A DNA stretch of 64,000 bases from Euonymus europaeus (GCA_963580455.1 OY756967.1:3370501-3434500), one strand, 5' to 3'; shown: positions 1-10,191, numbered from the stretch's first letter. Notes: generated by a model from the sequence alone, not told the origin. Numbers and translations are program-made.

Positions 1-1646
1 GTAATATCAATCTCAGCAAGCTTAGCTCTTTTGCCTGAATGATGGTCCTGTTTGATGACGCTGCTTATAGACACATTAGCAGTTCTGCACCTTTCCCCTT
101 CCAGGATTATTACTTCTATGGTCCCTTCCGCCGATCCTTCTCGTTCGGTTCGTGCTTCCGCCACTGGTTTTTCATCTAACCCGTTGGGAATGTAGGAATT
201 TTTGTTTCTCACATACTTCTGCAACTTTCCTTGCTTCACCAGATATTCCAAATGCTGACGTAAATGGATACAATCCGCCGTATAATGACCAGTATCCTGA
301 TGGAAGTTGCAATATCTCCTTTGGTCCCTGTCCTTCGGATCTGACATCATCTTCGGTGGTCGTACTATATACGGCTCTTCTTTTATTTGTGTGAAGATCC
401 TCTGGATTGGCTCGTTAAAATCTACCAAATATTCAGCGTTCGGCTTAGTCCTCCAATTCCCTCTCTGTTCCTGATTGGGTCGGCCGTTTTGTCGATGAAC
501 CCCGCTATCGACTGTCCGATCTGCTAACTGTTCTTCAATTTTTGTGTATCGCCTCACTCTATCTTGTAACTCGGTTATTCCCCCAGGCTCGTACAATGTT
601 AGAGATTCCTTAAGTCTGCTTTCACCACGAAGGCCCAACTTAAATGATATAATAGCTGTTTTTTCACTGCAACCCTCTATCTCAGTGTACACCTCCAAGT
701 ACCTAGAAAGATAATCATTGACATTTTCTCCGGCGCTCGGCCTCATTGTTAGGAGAGTGCTGAGCGTACCCGGCTCGCGGCTACCGGCGATGAATCGCGA
801 TATGAACAGTTTCGTGAGTTGTCTCCAGCATTCGACTGAGTTATAAGGTAGCTGGTGGAACCACCTTACTGCGGCTGGCCCCAGTGACGACGGAAACACC
901 TTACACAAAATCACTTCGTCACCTTCCCATAGTGTCATGCGCCTGACATAACTCTCCAGATGGGTTACAGGGTCTGTTCGGCCGTCAAATAACTCAAACG
1001 CTGGTAAGACCATTCTTCTGGGAACATCATATCTCCTAATTTCCCTGACAAACGGCGAAGCAGTTAAGTTATCTAGGGCTTTCATAGCCCGCTGGTGTGC
1101 TACCGAGATCAGGTCAGTTCCGGCAGCATCGGGTTCACTTTCGCCTCTCTTGTGCATTGGGTAATCACTCTTTCGAGGTATACTCTCTGCAAATTCCGAT
1201 CTCTGATCGTCGTCCCTTCCGTTAGCTTTACACTCCTCGGATCTCTCCCCATCGCGACAGCTCCTTAGGTGAGACCGCGAGTTCCGGTCATGAGTAGGGC
1301 TCCTTCTTGTCCGGTGACTCCGTTCGGCCGGACCGTGACGCTCTCTTTCCCTCCAGGTATCACAAGTCTTCCTTTTTCCTTCCAGTCGAGTTCTTTGGAG
1401 CCTCTTCTCCAGAATCTCGAGGTATCGTCTGACATGTGAGACTTCCGCTTCCAACCCTAACTCGTCTGCTCCTCCCACATCGTGTAGATCGCGTCTGGTC
1501 TCCGGTATCGTCGTTCGGGTGACCTGATTGCCTTCTCCTCGAATACTCGTTCTTCTCTTGCGCCTGTATCTAGACAACAAATCATCCTCTTCGCCTGCTC
1601 GTGGGATGCGTTCACTCCGTGCTCCTTGTATTTGCGATCGTATCAT
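1..1646 (-). CDS. Ty3/Gypsy retrotransposon Gag (partial, runs off left edge)
   Basis: Gag is the structural nucleocapsid polyprotein of an LTR retrotransposon. Reading the minus strand from an ATG at 1646 gives an uninterrupted frame to base 1, about 548 codons, so the polyprotein continues outside the window. The N-terminal third is basic and rich in Arg, Glu and Ser. The middle (about 1040-560) has the hallmarks of the retrotransposon gag domain: PAFELFDGRTDPVTHLESY, then WGPAAVRWFHQLP-like spacing (here LGPAAVRWFHQLP), FISRF and YLEVYTEI. Near 320-265 is a zinc-knuckle variant, CNFHQDTGHYTADC, the C-x2-H-x4-H-x4-C form seen in plant Tat-lineage (Ogre/Retand-like) Gags. An in-frame TGA lies just upstream of the ATG, which supports this start. 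The open frame suggests a fairly young copy. Lineage assignment is from family knowledge. Confidence 0.85.
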   Translation of the reverse strand, partial: MIRSQIQGARSERIPRAGEEDDLLSRYRRKRRTSIRGEGNQVTRTTIPETRRDLHDVGGADELGLEAEVSHVRRYLEILEKRLQRTRLEGKRKTCDTWRERERHGPAERSHRTRRSPTHDRNSRSHLRSCRDGERSEECKANGRDDDQRSEFAESIPRKSDYPMHKRGESEPDAAGTDLISVAHQRAMKALDNLTASPFVREIRRYDVPRRMVLPAFELFDGRTDPVTHLESYVRRMTLWEGDEVILCKVFPSSLGPAAVRWFHQLPYNSVECWRQLTKLFISRFIAGSREPGTLSTLLTMRPSAGENVNDYLSRYLEVYTEIEGCSEKTAIISFKLGLRGESRLKESLTLYEPGGITELQDRVRRYTKIEEQLADRTVDSGVHRQNGRPNQEQRGNWRTKPNAEYLVDFNEPIQRIFTQIKEEPYIVRPPKMMSDPKDRDQRRYCNFHQDTGHYTADCIHLRQHLEYLVKQGKLQKYVRNKNSYIPNGLDEKPVAEARTEREGSAEGTIEVIILEGERCRTANVSISSVIKQDHHSGKRAKLAEIDI

Positions 1647-1691
1647 CTTCGTCCGGTAGCTTAATCAAAAGTTTTCGTGGGAAAAACTCCG

Positions 1692-1709
1692 CTCCCACTG
1701 TGGTCGCCA
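1692..1709 (-). other. Primer-binding site of the Gypsy element
   Basis: Minus-strand TGGCGACCACAGTGGGAG lies three bases inside the LTR end. TGG at the start pairs with the CCA tail of the priming tRNA. The tRNA species was not determined. Confidence 0.75.
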
Positions 1710-1712
1710 AAT

Positions 1713-2460
1713 TGTGGGGGATTAATCTATCACCTGGTCCCACCTTCGTGATGACACCACCTCACCGTAGTCGGACGAGGCCGGTAACTGTAAACGTTTC
1801 CCCGGGTTATTCTCCGAATTTCTCTCCCATTGTATTCCTTTTTCTTTCTCTTTTTCTTCCTCCCCTTTTCTTGTCCGCCTTTGTTCCTTTTATATCTTTT
1901 TCTTCATCGTTGTTTACATATTTCAAAGATGTCTTAAAGATATTTCAATTATTTCAGTCTGACTCTCAGAAGGAGCCGAACGACAATAATAACTGCTCAT
2001 TTTTAACAATGCAAGTTTTAGGCCGAAGCCAAAACTTCGCCCGGCCATGTTCAATAATTAAATCAGCACATATCGGGCTTATTTTTAACAATGCAAGTTT
2101 TAGGCGGAACCCAAAACTTCGGTCGGCCATGTTCAATAATTAGATCAGCACATATCGGTTCACTCCCAAAGATAGCCGGCCGATCCACGACGGTCTGGAA
2201 TGACACGTGTAATATTAAAGTGCATTTTTAAAGACGACACCGAGAAGAGTTTCAGAAAGGGCTATGTTGAGCAGACACGTGCTTCAGAAAGATGTCGACA
2301 CGTGTCTGCTCATTTACATACACCACAACCATGTTATAAGTTGGGCCCTCCTTCCTCTCCACTAAAAGACCTATTAGGAGGAGGGAAGAGCTGAGCTTAT
2401 AAATAAGCACACAACTTGATTTTTAGCCGATGTGGATAATGCACAATAATTGACAACAAA
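1713..2460 (-). repeat. 5' LTR of the Gypsy element (outer boundary approximate)
   Basis: The inner edge is well defined. On the minus strand the LTR ends in CCCCCACA at 1713, followed by ATT and the primer-binding site. A TATA box (TATAAAAG, minus strand, about 1888-1895) would start transcription near 1860, leaving roughly 150 bases of R/U5. The U3 side holds a tandem 82-base duplication (about 2000-2158) and three CACGTG cores, two of them in an inverted repeat. The outer edge is not resolved: the partner LTR and target duplication lie outside the window, so 2460 is an estimate; AACA or CACA endings between about 2415 and 2455 are the candidates. Confidence 0.7.
2000..2158. repeat. Tandem 82-base duplication inside the LTR
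   Basis: The block beginning TTTTTAACAATGCAAG and ending with CAGCACATATCGG occurs twice head to tail (about 2000-2075 and 2082-2157) with a few substitutions. Repeats of this kind in U3 often act as enhancer-like units; that role is inferred. Confidence 0.8.
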
Positions 2461-3011
2461 GATAATTAAAATTCTTTGGATCATAAGGTTTGCAATGTCC
2501 CATATTGCAATTATAACCCACCCATATCTTGGTCATCAAAGTTGTGAAAACTACTCACTGAGATGTCAAAATAGTATCGATAAGTGAAGAAAGTAATGCA
2601 GATTTGAATTGTGTGATTGTGTCCTATGTCAATGTTGCACTCCTGATTCCTAGAGTGCCCAAATCACTGAAACGTGACAAGTAAGCCTGCACATTTCATC
2701 CCATCCAGAAACACCCTCCTAGCTATAAGTAGGTGGTGATGATGGCTTGCAAGTTGCGACAGTGTTTAAAAAAGTTGATATTTTCAAAAGACTAGGTAGC
2801 AGATCTTGAAAAAATTAAGGAGTTAGGTACCATTGGAAGAAGTTTATGATTAAATTAACTAAAATTGTAACTAAAAAGTCAAATTACAGTGAACCAGATC
2901 AGACCAACCACTATTAGTTTAATAATGTCAAAATCAATGCATTGAACATAATAATTTCAAGCTCTCCATTGACAGAGTGAATAATTAATCCAGAGAGACC
3001 ACTACCATCGA
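2461..3011. other. Intergenic, downstream of dirigent gene 1
   Basis: AT-rich DNA without a credible gene. It should contain the 3' UTR of the minus-strand dirigent gene ending at 3012. No repeat or RNA gene was recognised. Confidence 0.5.
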
Positions 3012-3608
3012 TTAATAATGCATTACATAAACATTATACTCAACAATGGCATCTCCTGATGTTCGATTAAACATATAAGTACTAGCCTGAACATAACCTC
3101 TAGCTAATCGGAAAAGCCCGCTCCCTCCGATCACCGGCATCTCTCTGACCTTAGAGAAAACTGCATTTCTCCCCATGACTGTGATTGTACTACCATTGTA
3201 CTTGCCTTCAATGAAAGCAAAATTCATAACCATCAACAACCCAAATTCTTCTTGTGATGCTAATGCATAAAACCCTTGTGCCCTTCCTACCAATTTTGTG
3301 CTCAATTTAGGCCCCAATGTTAACGGATCATCAATCATCGCCATCCCTCCGAAACCGGTCTTGGAAGTCTTGGACGGTGATTTCACTATTGGTACCGCAG
3401 TAGGGTTTTCGCCACTGACAATGTCATGCCAGTAAAACCGAAAATGGCTAAGCTTCTCCTTCTTGAGACCGATGAGCTTGCGATCTAGGGTTCGAACAAA
3501 GTCTTGATTGAATTCTTCTCCACTTGCTAGGACTGCAACCAAGTTTGAGAAGAGTAGGAAGGTGAGGAATTTGGAGGGTGCGATGGGAAGAACTCTAGCT
3601 CTAGCCAT
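3012..3608 (-). CDS. Dirigent family protein (copy 1, intact)
   Basis: Single-exon gene encoding 198 residues, a normal length for a dirigent protein. Residues 1-29 form a signal peptide (hydrophobic [16 protein letters not shown]), so the product is expected in the apoplast. Dirigent landmarks follow in order: [15 protein letters not shown] (about 50-64), MIDDPLT (about 91-97), [13 protein letters not shown] (about 108-120), [13 protein letters not shown] (about 129-141) and [19 protein letters not shown] (about 154-172). Dirigent proteins guide stereoselective coupling of phenoxy radicals, mainly in lignan and lignin chemistry; the substrate cannot be read from sequence. Asn-linked glycosylation motifs (NGST, NRTS) fit secretion. 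It lies in a same-strand cluster with a broken copy at about 6.9-7.3 kb and an intact one at 7.9-8.5 kb. A long TA microsatellite sits about 60 bases upstream of the ATG. Confidence 0.93.
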   Translation of the reverse strand: MARARVLPIAPSKFLTFLLFSNLVAVLASGEEFNQDFVRTLDRKLIGLKKEKLSHFRFYWHDIVSGENPTAVPIVKSPSKTSKTGFGGMAMIDDPLTLGPKLSTKLVGRAQGFYALASQEEFGLLMVMNFAFIEGKYNGSTITVMGRNAVFSKVREMPVIGGSGLFRLARGYVQASTYMFNRTSGDAIVEYNVYVMHY

Positions 3609-3664
3609 GGCGGCTTCTATACGTATGATCCTGCCAAAGTCGGAGACATTTAAGCTAGCTAGCC

Positions 3665-3667
<3 letters not shown>

Positions 3668-3706
<39 letters not shown>
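3668..3706. repeat. (TA)n microsatellite in the dirigent gene 1 promoter
   Basis: About 19 TA units, 60-100 bases upstream of the start codon of the minus-strand dirigent gene, roughly where a TATA element would be expected. Confidence 0.9.
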
Positions 3707-3708
<2 letters not shown>

Positions 3709-3709
<1 letters not shown>

Positions 3710-4099
3710 GTACTAGTGATCAACTTGTATGCAACCACTACAGATTAGAGTCGCCAATAATTTATACATAAATAAATACTGTATTATGAAAGGTTGTTGG
3801 ACCAAACCTAATCAAGTGACATTGGTTGTCGGAACTGCCATCATTGTAGTGTGTGACTACTGACTAGTATTTTTTTGGAATTATATATAAGAGATTGAAT
3901 TGATAGTGGAGACTTTTGCTGAGTTTCCAGTAATGGGGGCAGAGCATGCGTATAGCATTGAATTGAATAGCGGGTCTGCCACGAACTATAGGGAAAACTG
4001 AGACTTGAAGTTGAAGGAAAGTTTTCGAAGTATTGTTCGTTTTATTATTATTGCAGAGTTGTATGTCACCATGAACTACTTTATCATAAGAAATTATGA
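3709..4099. other. Intergenic, upstream of dirigent gene 1
   Basis: AT-rich sequence, no gene recognised. The last 60 bases (GTCACCATGAACTACTTTATC and following) recur in diverged form at about 4660-4700, a partial local duplication. Confidence 0.5.
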
Positions 4100-4107
4100 C
4101 TTGTATC

Positions 4108-4511
4108 TAGTGGTCACCAAACTGTTTGCGGGCCTAGGTCCGGCCCAAGCTCGAAATGATATCGGACTTAGGCAGCCCAACCCTAGGCTTAGGGCGGGCT
4201 TGAGTTTCATTTTTTGGGCCGAGCCCGGCCCGATGCCCAACTATTTGGGCTAATCCGAAGCCCGGCCCGAATATAACATACAAACTACATATACATACAT
4301 ATACATATCACACACACACACACATATATATATGATAAAAAAAAATCGAGCCCGAATTCACAAGCTCAAGGCCGCACCGAAAATCCGAACTTCTTAGGCC
4401 TAGGCCGGGCTTGGGCTCAAGAATTTGCATCAAGCCTGGCCTGAAGCCTGAAGTCAATATTCAGGCTTGGGCCTCATTTTTTGGCCCAGCCCGAACCGAT
4501 GTCGACCCCTA
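4108..4511. mobile_element. Non-autonomous hAT-like element, 404 bp
   Basis: The element is bounded by TAGTGGTC at the left and GACCCCTA at the right, an imperfect terminal inverted repeat, and flanked by identical 8-bp direct repeats CTTGTATC (4100-4107 and 4512-4519). An 8-bp duplication is the hAT signature. The interior is GC-rich with repeated GGCCCGGCCC / GGGCTTGGGCTC motifs arranged in inverted orientation on both sides of a CA/TA microsatellite (about 4300-4335). It has no coding capacity and so depends on a transposase elsewhere. Confidence 0.85.
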
Positions 4512-4840
4512 CTTGTATCTCACTTCGATTCTGTGTGAGTTGATATTGTTTATATAGAAGTAAAGATTTAATCTATCTCAATTAAAAAGACAAGACTTTT
4601 AAGAATAAAATTGTGACAAGTTTACAATCAGAATAGAAAATACGCGCGAAATCTCGTTCGAGTCACCATGACCTAATTTATCATAAGAAATTTTGGATTG
4701 AAATCACAACGAACAACAAACAAAATTCTTCAGGTGGTTGTGGACTCAAATTAAAACCCTTGGGCTTTCTATATAAATTTTGGGTTCTAGACTTCAGGCC
4801 GGGCCCCGTCATATTGAAATGTGTGTTTTTACTGATGTAA

Positions 4841-5133
4841 GAGCAAACGCAATGAGACACTTGATAATGGTACTGAAAATTTTGGAGTGTATAGAGAAAG
4901 TAATTTGAAAAAATGTATTGGAATGTGTATAATGGTAGAAAAAAGTGAAAAATGATAGAAAAGTATGAGAGAAATAGTGTTGATGCTTGATATTTGGAGT
5001 GTGTAAATGAAAAGTGAAAAAAATTATATTAAAATATGTGTTTTGTTGATGTAATTATATTGGGAGTAGCGTTTTGCTGTAATAGAAGTGGATCGCACTG
5101 GAAAATTTGGAGTGTTTAGCATTGGAGATGCTC
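4841..5133. mobile_element. Tourist-type (PIF/Harbinger) MITE, 293 bp
   Basis: Starts GAGCAAACGCAATG and ends CATTGGAGATGCTC, imperfect 14-bp terminal inverted repeats, with TAA on both sides (4838-4840 and 5134-5136). The three-base TAA/TTA target duplication is characteristic of the Harbinger superfamily. No reading frame. The terminus resembles that of the Harbinger element at 36.9-38.6 kb. Confidence 0.85.
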
Positions 5134-5136
5134 TAA

Positions 5137-6867
5137 CTATATTGAGAGATGTATGTGCATAAATTTTGTATAATAAAAATAAGATAAAAAAATGATTTTA
5201 ATGAGTACATTATAATGTCACCATTGTATATTTGTATGTGCTCTTAGAGTCACTCTTGGGTCAGTTGGACTGTTGATTAAACTTGGGCTCGGCCCACTAT
5301 TCTGCTATGGAATAGATGTAATTTAAATGCGGCCCACCAAGACTGATTACCCCAGTTGATTTGTTTTTGACATTGATCCTCCAGTCAAAGAATAGGGGCG
5401 GAGTTCGGATTTGAGACAATGATAGACAAGAAAATTATGTGGAAATTTTTTTAAGAATATATTAAAATACATATTTTGCTAGTATGACTTGACTTTTTAT
5501 ATAATAGAGGAGAGATCCATTATTGATTTTAATGACCCAATTTTACACCATTGCATGTGTTGTTTGTCCAATTTGGAGGACTCATTAGACGGATAATTAA
5601 TCCTGTGAAAGTTATTTAAGGCCAACGACTAATAAAACACTATGCCCCCATTAACTATCAAATTGGGTTCCACCTTAAGTATTTTCACATATTTATTCAC
5701 ATCAACAAAACGCAATACAACCACAAAAAATTGTCTCACTCACTCGTCCAGGTTCTCCCGTTTTCGTTATTATTGAATTATTATTTGTTTGTCTGTAACT
5801 TATTGGAGGTATACCCAATTATAATCAACAGCTTTTGGAGAGGTTGCGCTTGTGGGTGTGTAGTGTCAGGAATATTGTGCATTAGAATTCACACAGCTAG
5901 GTTGTAAAGTTCACATTTCTTTGTTATTGTTTATCGAAAACATGAACTTCGTTTGTGACACACACACAAACACACATCCATGAGGTCAGACCTCTCACTT
6001 CGGCTTGTTGCTGAACAGCTTGCACAATGAACAAATTTAAAACTAGAAGGCGCTTGAATTGCGCTCAGGATAACCACTACGCTTAAAGTGGTACAATATT
6101 TGTTGAGAGGGCTCAGTATTCGCAGCTTTGTCAACACAAACAGTTAAAAAAGTGTGAGTTGTGATTAAAATTTTACTTGACGCTGGAGATTCTTTTATAT
6201 GAATTGGGGAGTTTTAGTTGTAGTTGAAATAGGTCCCCATCTCTGTTATCTCTGAGTGAGTTTTTCAGACCATTAGTCCTATCGACTCTTCTTTTAGTGG
6301 GAGTTGGACTCCCGGGGTTTGAGTCACCTATTTAGTTGTGGATATTGGTTAAGACCAATGTGCCTTAACGATGGGCAACCGAGGTGTCTTGATGAAGGAC
6401 GGGTGAGGTGCTCATTTTAGACAATATCGAACTGTTGCCTTGGTTATGACCAAGGTGATTCTTCTGCCATACCAAGCTGGTGTTTATGGATGACACATGT
6501 CATATTTTGATTGATAGATTATTTTGGTACTATCATGATAGAGGATATAACGACATTTAAAGTAAAATTATCAACTAGTATTTTTATAAAGGTAAAAACT
6601 ATCGTGCATAAGGTTATCGCAGTGGACGAATTGAGAATATGTATGAAGTATGCATATCTTATCTCATATAATATTTAGAGGAAACTTTCAAAAAATTCAC
6701 GATGTCAATTTTAAGTTGCACCACTCCAATACCAACCAGTCTTAAATTACTAATATTAAGCAACTTACTTTCAAGTGACATTTTATTGAGAGAAATTGAT
6801 TCACATAAATTAACAAAGAAATGTAGACAAATTAGTTAATTTGACAGCATTAATGCAACACATAAAC
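5137..6867. other. Intergenic between dirigent copies
   Basis: No gene supported. A few ATG frames of under 70 codons occur with no family resemblance. A stretch near 5690-5720 (CACATATTTATTCACATCAACAAAAC) has a loose counterpart near 17.7 kb, pointing to an old dispersed repeat. Confidence 0.5.
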
Positions 6868-7298
6868 ATTATAGTCAACAACTGTTTCCCGTCATTGGAT
6901 AGTATCCCTTGAGTTCTAACCTCAACATAACCTCTAGCGAACCGGGAAACCCTACTACCGCCGACCACCGTCATCTCTCTAACAGGCAACGAAGCCTGGT
7001 TCCTCCCTAATACGGTTATGGTGCTCGGGGTTTAAGGTCAATGGAGCGTCCATCATAACTACCGAACCGAACAATTTTGAATTGGAGTGGGATTCCAGAA
7101 TTGGAACAGAAGTAGGGTTTTGGCCATTCAAAATGTCTCGCCAATAGAAATGAAAGTGACCAAGCTTCTCTTTCTTTAGACCCACTAGTTTAGAAAACCA
7201 TCTTTATGTTCTCCATTGACAGCTATTGTGGAGAAGATAAAGAGTACGAAGATAAGGAGCTGGGAGATTGTAAATGGAAGAACTCTGGCCATGCTCAT
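6868..7298 (-). pseudogene. Dirigent pseudogene (internal deletion plus frameshift)
   Basis: Read on the minus strand from an ATG at 7298, a signal peptide (MSMARVLPFTISQLL and following) and an acidic stub align with dirigent copy 1. The frame then breaks at about 7190-7200, where TTTTCTAAACTAGTG needs a two-base shift to continue as KLVGLKKEKLGHFHFYW. After MMDAPLTLNP (about 7045) the sequence jumps straight to STITVLGRNQ. About 40 residues present in the intact copies are missing, covering the GRAQGFYA and NFxFxEGKYNG motifs. The C-terminus (VREMTVVGG and RFARGYVEV) is still readable but in another frame. A TATA box (TATAAATA, minus strand, 7337-7344) survives upstream. It cannot encode a working dirigent protein. 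Confidence 0.88.
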
Positions 7299-7336
7299 TC
7301 TAGCTGTGTACGTAATAAAGCATAAAGAGGGCTACT

Positions 7337-7344
7337 TATTTATA
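7337..7344 (-). promoter_or_regulatory. TATA box upstream of the dirigent pseudogene
   Basis: TATAAATA on the minus strand, about 40 bases upstream of the relic ATG at 7298; the same core and similar spacing are found at the intact copy 2. Confidence 0.55.
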
Positions 7345-7906
7345 GTGATTAAGCATAATTACCTACTACTATTGAGGTTCTCTATGTTACATATAATAAA
7401 TATGCTCTCTCTCTGTATATTTGAGTGTGTGTGTGTATTTGGCTATATCTAGCAATGTAGATGCTTTCCGATGTATATTTTGATCCTAAAAAATATAGTG
7501 CATTCATGCGTCACCTAATTCCATGAATCACCTTTCACCTAATTCCATCATTAGTTAATTTGTTTATATATATATATATATATATATATGATTCAATCAC
7601 TATATAAGTACAAAAGTACGAATTTCAAGTATGCAGTTCAGTTGACGAATTGAATCGTATGCAATTTTGAATCTGAATTTGAGTTCCACTCTCTTCCCTT
7701 TTCAATTAAAAAAAAATCAAAAAGTTATTACAATAACACACAAGTTTATTGAAAATCAACAGTGATTACAATAAAATCACAAGTCCAATGAGCGATCGAT
7801 TACAAACAAACTTCAACACGCTTTATTGAATTGAAATCAAACTTGAGAAACACAATTAATGCAAGCTTTGGCCTAATAAGAGACCTTAAACTTATGACCA
7901 TAGTGA
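7345..7906. other. Intergenic between dirigent copies 2 and 3
   Basis: AT-rich, with a (TA)n run at about 7566-7589. A short direct repeat (CACCTAATTCCAT) occurs twice near 7515-7548. No gene recognised. Confidence 0.5.
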
Positions 7907-8488
7907 TCAATAGTGCAACAGATAGACATCATACTTAATATTGGCAATCGGAAAGATAAAATAGTAAGTTGTAACCTTCACATAACCCCTAGCGAACCTA
8001 AAAAGCCCGGTGCCACCGACAACCGGCATCTCTCTCACCTTCGCCGGAACATTGTTCCACCCGACTATGGTAAACGAGCTGCCATTGTACTTCCCTTCAG
8101 TGAATACAAAGTTCATCACCATCGATAAGTCGAACGATTCTTGTGATGCGAACGCATACAATCCTTGCGACCTTCCAATTATTTTCGAGCTACGATTAGG
8201 CACTGCAGTCAAGGGATCATCCATAACCCTAATTTGGCCGAAGAATGTGGCGGATGTGTTTATGGGTGGCGGCACGGATACAATCGATGTTTGGTTTTGA
8301 CCTACAGCAAGGTCATGCCAATAGAAGCTCATGTATGTGAGCTTTTCTTTCTTGAGATTCAGTATCTTGGGGTCTAAGCTTCTTGCGAATTCACAATTAT
8401 CTTGGTTGATTGGTTTCGCTGCGAGGTTAGCGAAGAGATGGAAGAGGATGAATGAGAAAACTAGATTAATGGAGAGGAGTCCAGCCAT
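7907..8488 (-). CDS. Dirigent family protein (copy 3, intact)
   Basis: Single-exon dirigent gene. The frame is open from an ATG at 8521 (204 residues), but I prefer the ATG at 8488 (193 residues). It begins directly with a signal peptide (MAGLLSINLVFSFILFHLFA), and a TATA box at 8566-8573 would place transcription start only about 20 bases before the upstream ATG. Motifs in order: KKEKLTYMSFYWHDL, VMDDPLTAVP, IGRSQGLYAFASQE, NFVFTEGKYNGSS and VREMPVVGGTGLFRFARGY. An inserted Pro/Asn-rich loop (SVPPPINTSATF) lies before the DDPLT motif. The expected product is a secreted dirigent protein for oriented phenoxy-radical coupling; its substrate is unknown. It is diverged from copy 1, so the duplication is old. 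Confidence 0.93.
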   Translation of the reverse strand: MAGLLSINLVFSFILFHLFANLAAKPINQDNCEFARSLDPKILNLKKEKLTYMSFYWHDLAVGQNQTSIVSVPPPINTSATFFGQIRVMDDPLTAVPNRSSKIIGRSQGLYAFASQESFDLSMVMNFVFTEGKYNGSSFTIVGWNNVPAKVREMPVVGGTGLFRFARGYVKVTTYYFIFPIANIKYDVYLLHY

Positions 8489-8565
8489 GTTTAATCTTTT
8501 GGAAGCTCTGATCACATACAAGAATGAATGGTAAGAGAGTATGGAGAACGGTCACCTTGTATTGC

Positions 8566-8573
8566 TATTTATA
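8566..8573 (-). promoter_or_regulatory. TATA box of dirigent copy 3
   Basis: TATAAATA within CTATAAATAGC on the minus strand, 78 bases upstream of the preferred start codon at 8488; it decides the start choice. Confidence 0.7.
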
Positions 8574-9722
8574 GTATGTGTGATAGATCAAGACCACAAA
8601 TATATACCTAATTAATATTAATATTCTCCATATATATAGACAGACACTGGGATACACAATCTGGATTGATTAATTAATTGGAGATATATATGTCAGCCAA
8701 GTATGTTGGAGTAGTTTGCAATCATCATCACAAGAATCATGCTAATGACATTGTTAATTATGAGTTAAAATAGATTCATTAATTTCACACGATTTATATT
8801 CAGTAAATAAATTAAGTCTATATTGAATGCGCTATGTAATATTCAGTAACCGATAACAACACCATACAAATTTATCATTTTGATAGTTGATAAAGCCGGA
8901 CTGTCATATCGTCATGATAATTTGGGTTAGAATCCAATGTTGCGTGATCACGATTGTCGGTAGAAATTGAACTAAAAACTTCTCATATTCATACAATTTG
9001 ACCTTAAAAAAATCATTAACTAAATTATGATCCAAGTGAATAACTAATTTGAAACCTTAAATATATATATATATTTATTTATTTATTGCGATCTCGTGTT
9101 ACATCATGTTGATCTTTCATTCATTCATCTCGGAATTATAATATGTGTCAACTTGTGATTTGGATGGACATATAATGTACACCTACTACGTACTTCTGAA
9201 TTTCTTTCTCGTCTTTTTATGATCTTGATCGTATGACTGTAGTGGACTATACACTTTAATTTCATTTTGTCCCCACTTCTATGTATATACATGTAACGCT
9301 AGTTCCAATTTGCTATATTCTTTCGCCTTGAATTTTATCCAAACAATTCGATTGTACTTGATGATGTGAGATACTAGTCTTAACATTCTTTTATCGATTT
9401 TAATTTTTTACACATTAATATGGATATATACATATATATATATATATAATACAAGGATGGTAAATGACACAGGACTAAACGTCCATATTATCTTATTTTA
9501 TGATAAATTTACAATATAATATATGTTACAATAGAATAAACTATTATATGTTATTTAGGGCTATGTGATATAACATTTTAATTTCCTATATAATATTATC
9601 AAGTTGGGGCGATGACATGGTGGAACTGTTAAATAATTGTTGTACAACCTGAGCCTAAATTGAATACAAACACAAGCTTCAAATTTGAAATTTTATTACA
9701 AAGTCAAATGAGTCTAATCATG
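8574..9722. other. Intergenic, AT-rich
   Basis: No coding or RNA gene recognised. Short TA microsatellites lie at about 9060-9072 and 9427-9450. This is the distal promoter of dirigent copy 3 followed by unclassified DNA. Confidence 0.5.
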
Positions 9723-9724
9723 TA

Positions 9725-10019
9725 CTCTCCATTCCTAAATAATTGTTCTGTTTTTACACAAGAATTAAGAAAGATATTAAATAGTTTTAATATTAATAAA
9801 AAATAAATGAATTGAATTGAAATACCCTTATTAAAAAGATGAAAGCTAATTAATGTGTAAGTTGCTAATTAATGTGTAAATTATTAAGCTTTTAGTGAAA
9901 AAAGAAAATAAGGGTAAAATTGAAGAAAAATGTTAGTTATACTTTAAATTTATAAAACGATAGATATTTTAAAATAAAAATAAATTTTAAAAAAGACAAT
10001 TATTTAAGAACGAATGGGG
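9725..10019. mobile_element. Stowaway-like (Tc1/mariner) MITE, about 295 bp
   Basis: Left end CTCTCCATTCCTAAATAATTG and right end CAATTATTTAAGAACGAATGGGG form an imperfect terminal inverted repeat (the right arm carries a few extra bases), with TA on both sides (9723-9724 and 10020-10021). The interior is very AT-rich and non-coding. The CTCC(A/G)T(C/T)C-type terminus and TA duplication are typical of Stowaway MITEs. Confidence 0.75.
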
Positions 10020-10191
10020 TATACACGGCCCGAAAAGGCCCAAATGAAGCCCAACCAGTACGTGGAAATTGGAAAGCAGTCATTCAATGGAAAACCCCAG
10101 GCCCAGTGCTGTTGGAGAATACTTTATCCGCCTTATTATTAAATGACTAGGGTTGGTAAGGCGTGGAACTCAATGACTAGTTTCTTTCTCC

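Noticed and set aside
1601..2143. 180-codon plus-strand frame
   Set aside because: It lies across the LTR and gag start of a minus-strand retroelement, is low-complexity (Phe/Ser/Leu from a CT-rich tract) and has no family features.
7913..8534. Several plus-strand frames of 67-96 codons
   Set aside because: They are antisense shadows of the intact dirigent gene, whose protein is clearly the real product.
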